A DNA stretch of 64,000 nucleotides, taken from NCBI RefSeq assembly GCF_016086655.4, contig NC_052138.2, forward strand, positions 31,631,403 through 31,695,402, given 5' to 3'. How positions within the stretch are numbered: position 1 is the first letter of the stretch; every line of letters begins with the position of its first letter. Position numbers and translations under genes: made by a program. Of the stretch, positions 59,300 through 64,000 are shown one piece after another. Below the pieces are notes generated by a model. It did no database searches. It was not told where the DNA came from and worked only from the letters and a program-made list of their open reading frames with translations. The DNA comes from Lepeophtheirus salmonis. Lineage: Eukaryota > Arthropoda > Copepoda > Siphonostomatoida > Caligidae.

Positions 59300-59530
59300 T
59301 TGAATTAAAAAAAGAAGTTTAAAATTTAAAAAAACAAAAAAGTTAAAAATTTGAAATTAAAAAAAAAAAAGTTTAAAACTTGAAATTTTTATTTTTGAAA
59401 CTTATTTTCCGAAAAGTTTAATATTTTTTTCCGAAAAATTTAATTTTTGAATTTTTTCCCGAAAAATGTAATTTTTCAATTTTTACAGAAATTTAATTTG
59501 TGAATTTTTTTTTTCCAAAAAAATAAATAT
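59300..59530. repeat. AT-rich dispersed array, site 4
   Basis: Units such as AAAAGTTTAAAATTTGAAAT and CCGAAAAATTTAATTTTTGA, related to sites 1-3. Confidence 0.5.
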
Positions 59531-59859
59531 CCAAAAACAAGTATATAAATATATACATGCGGGCGCTCCTGTTAAAGAAAGTATTCAGAGGTCGTAAGGT
59601 CGTACAGGATTTATCAATCAATCATTGTTCCTATATAGATAATTTAACCCATTCTAAAAAGAAAATATTCCTTTATTTTATTTTAATTGTTTTTTTTTTT
59701 TGGGGGTGGGGGCGACACTCCCTGGGTAGCTCTCCTGTAGTATCTTCATATCTACCAGTCCAATTCCTTTTCAAACGATTTTTTATGTAGTCTTTATCTT
59801 ATATATATAAAAAGAAATATATCTATTAGTGTTGAGTTTCGGTCTGGAAATCCGAGACT

Positions 59860-60345
59860 GGTAGGAGACCGTTATATTTTTTAAATTAGTTCGGTCCAAC
59901 GAAAAGCTCGATCTGGACCGGTATCATATAAAAATTTGGCCTAGATCGCCCCAAAAGAAAAGTTTGGTCTAGATCAGTCCAAAAGAATAGTTCGGTGTAG
60001 TTCGGCCACAAAAAAATCGGTCTAGACCGATATTAGGATAAATTGTTTATAAGATGACATCATATGTTTTTTCTAGTACAATGACGATATACGAAGTTTA
60101 AACAAATATAACTCAGCTTAACTTTGATCCCGCCGTCTTTTATACAGTGGATCTTGAAAAAATGGTGTCTCATAATATAGGAGACCGAAAAAAATGGTTC
60201 CATAAATTGAGATCGAAAAAAATCGGTCCATAAATTGAGACCGAGAAAATCGGTTCATAGAGTGAGACCGAATCAAAATCGGTCCACGGTCTGAGACCGA
60301 AAAATCGGTCCAAATTTGTTTAGAAAAAATCATTTAAAATCAAAC
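59860..60345. repeat. Minisatellite with ACCGA...TCGGT palindromic core
   Basis: At 60180-60320 five units of 23-29 bp follow one another, each of the form GAGACCGAAAAAATCGGTCC with a short AT joint. Within each unit ACCGA and TCGGT form an inverted repeat. At 59860-60030 a more diverged set alternates TCGGTCTAGACCG with CCAAAAGAAAAG. Confidence 0.75.
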
Positions 60346-61687
60346 CGAAAAAAAAAATCGGTGCTGGACCCAAGTCTCATTCACTAATATCTATCTTCCT
60401 CCTCCGTTTTTGCTGCCTAGCAACAGTTTTAGTTTTCTTCTAGCTGTATCTACGATTAAAAATAAGAAGTGAAGGGAAGATTGTATTAGCCCGTTAATTC
60501 ATCTTGGATGAACACTTATGCGAATTCAATCTGCTCAATAATTTTTTAGATAGTAACATGAAAGGAGATTGCATTAGCCCGTTAATTCGTCTTTGATTGC
60601 TGCAATTCAAATGAATACTTATGAGTATTCATTTGAAGTATTGGATATTACGCAGGATACTAATTTATATGGAGGTTAAAGTAATTTTAAAGTTGTTTTG
60701 TAGTTGTTTCATGCATTAAGCTATCTTTAATTTAGGCAAATTAGGAGTAGGCTAGTTTATTGACAAGTGATTGAAAAGGGTTTAATTTAAAATGCACTAA
60801 GTTTATAATATTAAACTTTATATTTGTGATAAAAAAAGTATCAACTAAAAAATCAAAAAAATTATTAATCATAAATTTAGGTTTAGCTACATACTGAGAA
60901 GATTGTGACGTAGCTACTGATTATTTGGTATCTTTGCAAATTTGTTGGGTTGTCTTCTAAGCATGCGTAACTGTGGGTGTGTTGCCGTACACAACACCTG
61001 TTAAAGATTAATTCTGACGAACATAACCTTTTTTTTTTAATGAAACCAAGGCGGCTAAAAAAAAAAATCGTTCTTGGGTTTTTTAATTATTTGTTCTGGA
61101 ATAAATTAGGTACTTTATCATTCGATTCAAATAGACAAACAAAAGTTATGAATAACATTATTTTTTTGAATGTTATCACCAACATTTTGTGTCCAAATGC
61201 GTCCCCCTCCATGCATCTGTGGAAGGGGCAGGCTCATATTAGTCATGATACTACATATATTATCAGCGTATTTTCTCATAATATAAAGTGTGGATTTCAA
61301 AAATCCACAGCTATTCACAAAAAATTTCAAAAGCTATATTTTTTGGAAAAAAATTCCAAAAATTTGTAGTAATTTATAGCCTTATTTTCGGGTAAAATTT
61401 TTTCATCCTGACAAAAAAAAATTATACTAAAAAGAAAAAGAAAAACTTAATTCGGAAGGGGGCTACAGCCTTTTTAACCTACCCCCATATTGCTACCTAC
61501 GTGTTGATGCACCGAGAAAGCAAAGTGCAATATATAACCTGTCAATTCAGTTGATAACAAATAAATTAGATGTGTATCTTCTTTGTAAATGTATTTAATA
61601 TTTATCCATTGGATGATGATTCAATCTCTGATAAGTTATCTAGGGAAAAGTAGAGATACATGTTTAATATAATAACATATGAGGATA
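60346..61687. other. Gene-free stretch with small repeats
   Basis: ATTAGCCCGTTAATTC occurs twice (about 60485 and 60573). AT-rich array site 5 lies at about 61290-61400. No gene. Confidence 0.45.
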
Positions 61688-62564
61688 CCGGGTGGATACT
61701 TGAAACTTACAAACTTGGAAAGAGAAAAGAAAATACCATCCCATTATTCAATTATATATTAAACAAAGATCTTAATTAATCTTTTTCTGATACATAGACA
61801 ATGTCAAATTAATTTATTATATTCTGCCACCATTGGCCTCACAGATGGCGACAAGCCTCTTACAAAAAGAGTTGCAAGTATTGCGAATTAAGTTCGGGTC
61901 CATGGACGCCCACTCCTCCTCGACGGAGGCCTTCATGGCTTCAACGTTCGGGTAACATATACAAAAGCCCCTTTTCTCAATGCGTGGCCAGAAAGAAAAG
62001 TCGAAGGGATTCACATCTGGACAGTAGGGTTGCCAACATTCTTTTTTTTTCTTTCCAGAAAGCAATGTTGTTAGCTAAGAAGGTCTAACTACATAATTTT
62101 CGCAGTGTGAATGGGACCCCCATCTTGATTAAAGACGACGTTGCCGTCAGAGAAATTTGCTTGGACTCAAGGGAGCAATTTGACCTTGAAAACGTCGATG
62201 TACATGGCTGCCTTGAGCCTATAACCCTCGGGGAACAAGATAGCGTCATAGAGGCCATCCGTGTAAATGATGGTTTTTTTTCCAGAGCTCTCCTTCCTCT
62301 CTATGGTCTCGTTAGGATCTAGTCTCTTCTTAACATAGTAGATGGTCTTAAGAGCCATTGCCGTCAGCCTTGCCAACTTTGTTGGAGTTTGACCTCCACG
62401 AAGAAGAGAGCTGAGGCTGTAAGCCTTGAATCTCGTTGCAATGACATTTCTCGTGCAATTTAAGAATTTAAAAAGCAGCATGAGATACAAGTTGTTCTAA
62501 TTTCCTTACACAGAACTTCTCAAATCAATATAATACAAGTGTTAAGTCTCAAGTTTCCACCCGG
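61688..62564 (-). mobile_element. Tc1/mariner element with sharp TIRs, internally deleted
   Basis: The ends CCGGGTGGATACTTGAAACT and its near-complement at 62545-62564 are flanked by TA (61686-61687, 62565-62566); the element is 877 bp. The minus strand encodes a helix-turn-helix half (SLSSLLRGGQTPTKLARLTA, MALKTIYYVKKRL). It then jumps to FPEGYRLKAAMYIDVFKVKL and GNVVFNQDGGPIHT (second catalytic aspartate), followed by WQPYCPDVNPFDFSFWPRIE (third) and ANGGRI. The first-aspartate block has been lost, with a stop and frameshifts elsewhere. Confidence 0.88.
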
Positions 62565-62566
62565 TA

Positions 62567-63209
62567 TACACATGTACAATATACATACATATATGGGAGT
62601 GTATATTATGTACAATCCAAGTGCTGGCTCACACTTAGTATATGTATGTACATCATTTATTTAAATGCAATTGTTCCTTCCTTAAAATATTTACACAATT
62701 ACTGTACTATGTAGACGAGGAATTGTCCCCCCATTCCCTTCATCATCATAGTAGCTGTTATGACAGAGAGCAGCCTCTATTATTATTACATATTACGTAC
62801 ATTGTAGATAGTATAACGCTCATTTATGGATTTGATCATTCCACAGAGTTTCAGATCAATTAATTACATTACAAATCAATTCATATGTACAGTCATGGAA
62901 TTCTAGACACATTAAAAAATAATAGAGCATGCAGCTTAACTTCTTTTTCTTTATTCCCCTCTTGAAAAAATGCAATTAAAAATGTCTGAATCTATCCCCC
63001 CTTTCTAATCAATCTCTTCTTGTATATCCCAAGGGGCGTCTGCAGAGGTTGGGCTGGAGGGGCGGTTGCCCCCTTCTAATATCCATTGAAAAATTTAATT
63101 GTCTGTGAATAACTAGGGATTTCTTCCAAATAATCTAATATTTATAATATTATTTTGTGTGAAGAGCTGTAGATTTTTGAATGTTTTTCAAACTTAGTTT
63201 TATCTATAA
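62567..63209. other. Gene-free stretch
   Basis: AT-rich; no supported gene. A GC-richer patch near 63035-63085 (GGGGCGTCTGCAGAGG) may be a hAT-type end without partner. Confidence 0.35.
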
Positions 63210-63450
63210 ATTGCAACGAAATTGTACACGATAATAATGTCTTGTAATGAAGTTACTCACAATCATATTGCTAACATTGATGTTACTACACCATGATAAA
63301 ATAACTTATGTATTTTATCTCTATGGATTTTACCCACAACAATTTTGTCTCACAATGATAATGTACACGACGATTTCACCACTCAATGGCATTGTGTCTG
63401 CGACCTTTTTACCACAATGATTAAACAGTGATACTTATAATTCCATAGTA
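63210..63450. repeat. Very degenerate ACAATGATAATGT-type minisatellite
   Basis: About ten loose copies of a roughly 22-bp unit containing CACAATGAT or ACACGATAAT follow each other. Divergence between copies is high. Confidence 0.45.
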
Positions 63451-64000
63451 CAATGAAGATGTCTCAATCAATAAACAAAATAGTTCTGTAACTAAGATTT
63501 GCTTTAACGTGAGCGGAGCCTGGAGAGAGGATACATTTGCAGGGCCTTTTTTTCTTTCATTTTTTTTTAAATAGTATAAAAATTATTTTCGGGTATATGT
63601 ATATATTTAAAATCACACCCAGCGTGGGCCTCCAACCAAAAGCATGTCTGGGGCACTCCTTCCAGGCACCCTTAAAATCAACCCTGCTCGTAACCAGACA
63701 TATATTCAAGGAAATACACTACAAATTCAAACTCCATTACAATTACCAGGGCTGTTCAGATCAAATGGAATATTTTCTTATCATCAAAGATAGTTCATTT
63801 AATTTAATGGTTATTCTATGTAATTATAATTTGAGTTAGCTGTGGGACTGTTATAAAATTTACACTTAATTTTTTTTTAGTTTGGCTAAACAATTAAACT
63901 ATTTGTGACAATGATTTTTTGATTTGGAGGTTGATTTGCTTGATTCTTTACATTTTTTCTTTATAGAAACCCAAAATTCGATTTTTTTGTTTTTTGAAAA
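63451..64000. other. Right edge of the window, no feature recognised
   Basis: AT-rich sequence with long T runs; a plus-strand 100-residue frame (63537-63839) has no recognisable motif and is not called. Confidence 0.35.

Noticed and set aside
1..64000. CRISPR arrays, operons, bacterial-type genes or prophage
   Set aside because: The window is eukaryotic: spliced genes, AT-rich spacers and animal transposons. No evenly spaced direct repeats with unique spacers occur; the tandem arrays seen are minisatellites.

Overview
This window is AT-rich eukaryotic nuclear DNA: intron-bearing animal genes with very short introns (mostly 53-70 bp) lie among a dense layer of decayed transposons. The protein sequences are arthropod-like. 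The mix of Tc1/mariner relics, CRE-containing repeats and tiny introns fits a copepod crustacean such as a sea louse (Caligidae, for example Lepeophtheirus or Caligus). That assignment is an inference; no marker gene in the window proves it. Layout: 0.6-1.2 kb holds a truncated duplicate of the RNF14-like gene. A gypsy-type LTR retrotransposon follows (about 1.2-5.3 kb), then a RTE-like tail and a 1.17 kb Tc1/mariner copy with TA target duplication (6980-8148). The main gene cluster runs from 8.5 to 22.8 kb: RNF14-like RBR ubiquitin ligase (minus), tubulin cofactor A (plus), a secreted two-domain six-cysteine protein (plus), a small APLF-like protein with two PBZ fingers (plus), cytosolic acetyl-CoA acetyltransferase (minus) and ER alpha-glucosidase I/MOGS (plus). 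From 22.8 to 40.8 kb I see no intact host gene. That stretch holds dispersed repeats, a 1.66 kb foldback element with about 500-bp arms, a THAP-domain relic, a CGGBP1-like BED-finger relic, several MITEs and a hAT-type element with a perfect 8-bp target duplication. A complete PICALM/AP180 clathrin-assembly gene lies at 40.9-44.2 kb. From 44.2 kb to the end I find only transposon relics, minisatellites and AT-rich repeats. The intact genes are unrelated housekeeping functions (ubiquitin transfer, tubulin folding, DNA-damage signalling, thiolysis/mevalonate entry, N-glycan trimming, endocytosis) and form no pathway. ACAT and MOGS are divergent neighbours; APLF-like and ACAT converge. The most interesting host feature is in the PICALM gene. 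Two homologous 42-nt exons are separated by only 32 nt, which should make them mutually exclusive. An extra pair of in-frame cassette exons (81 and 15 nt) would change the ANTH domain. Gene structures were built by hand from splice sites, reading phase and family similarity recalled from knowledge; no database search was run.
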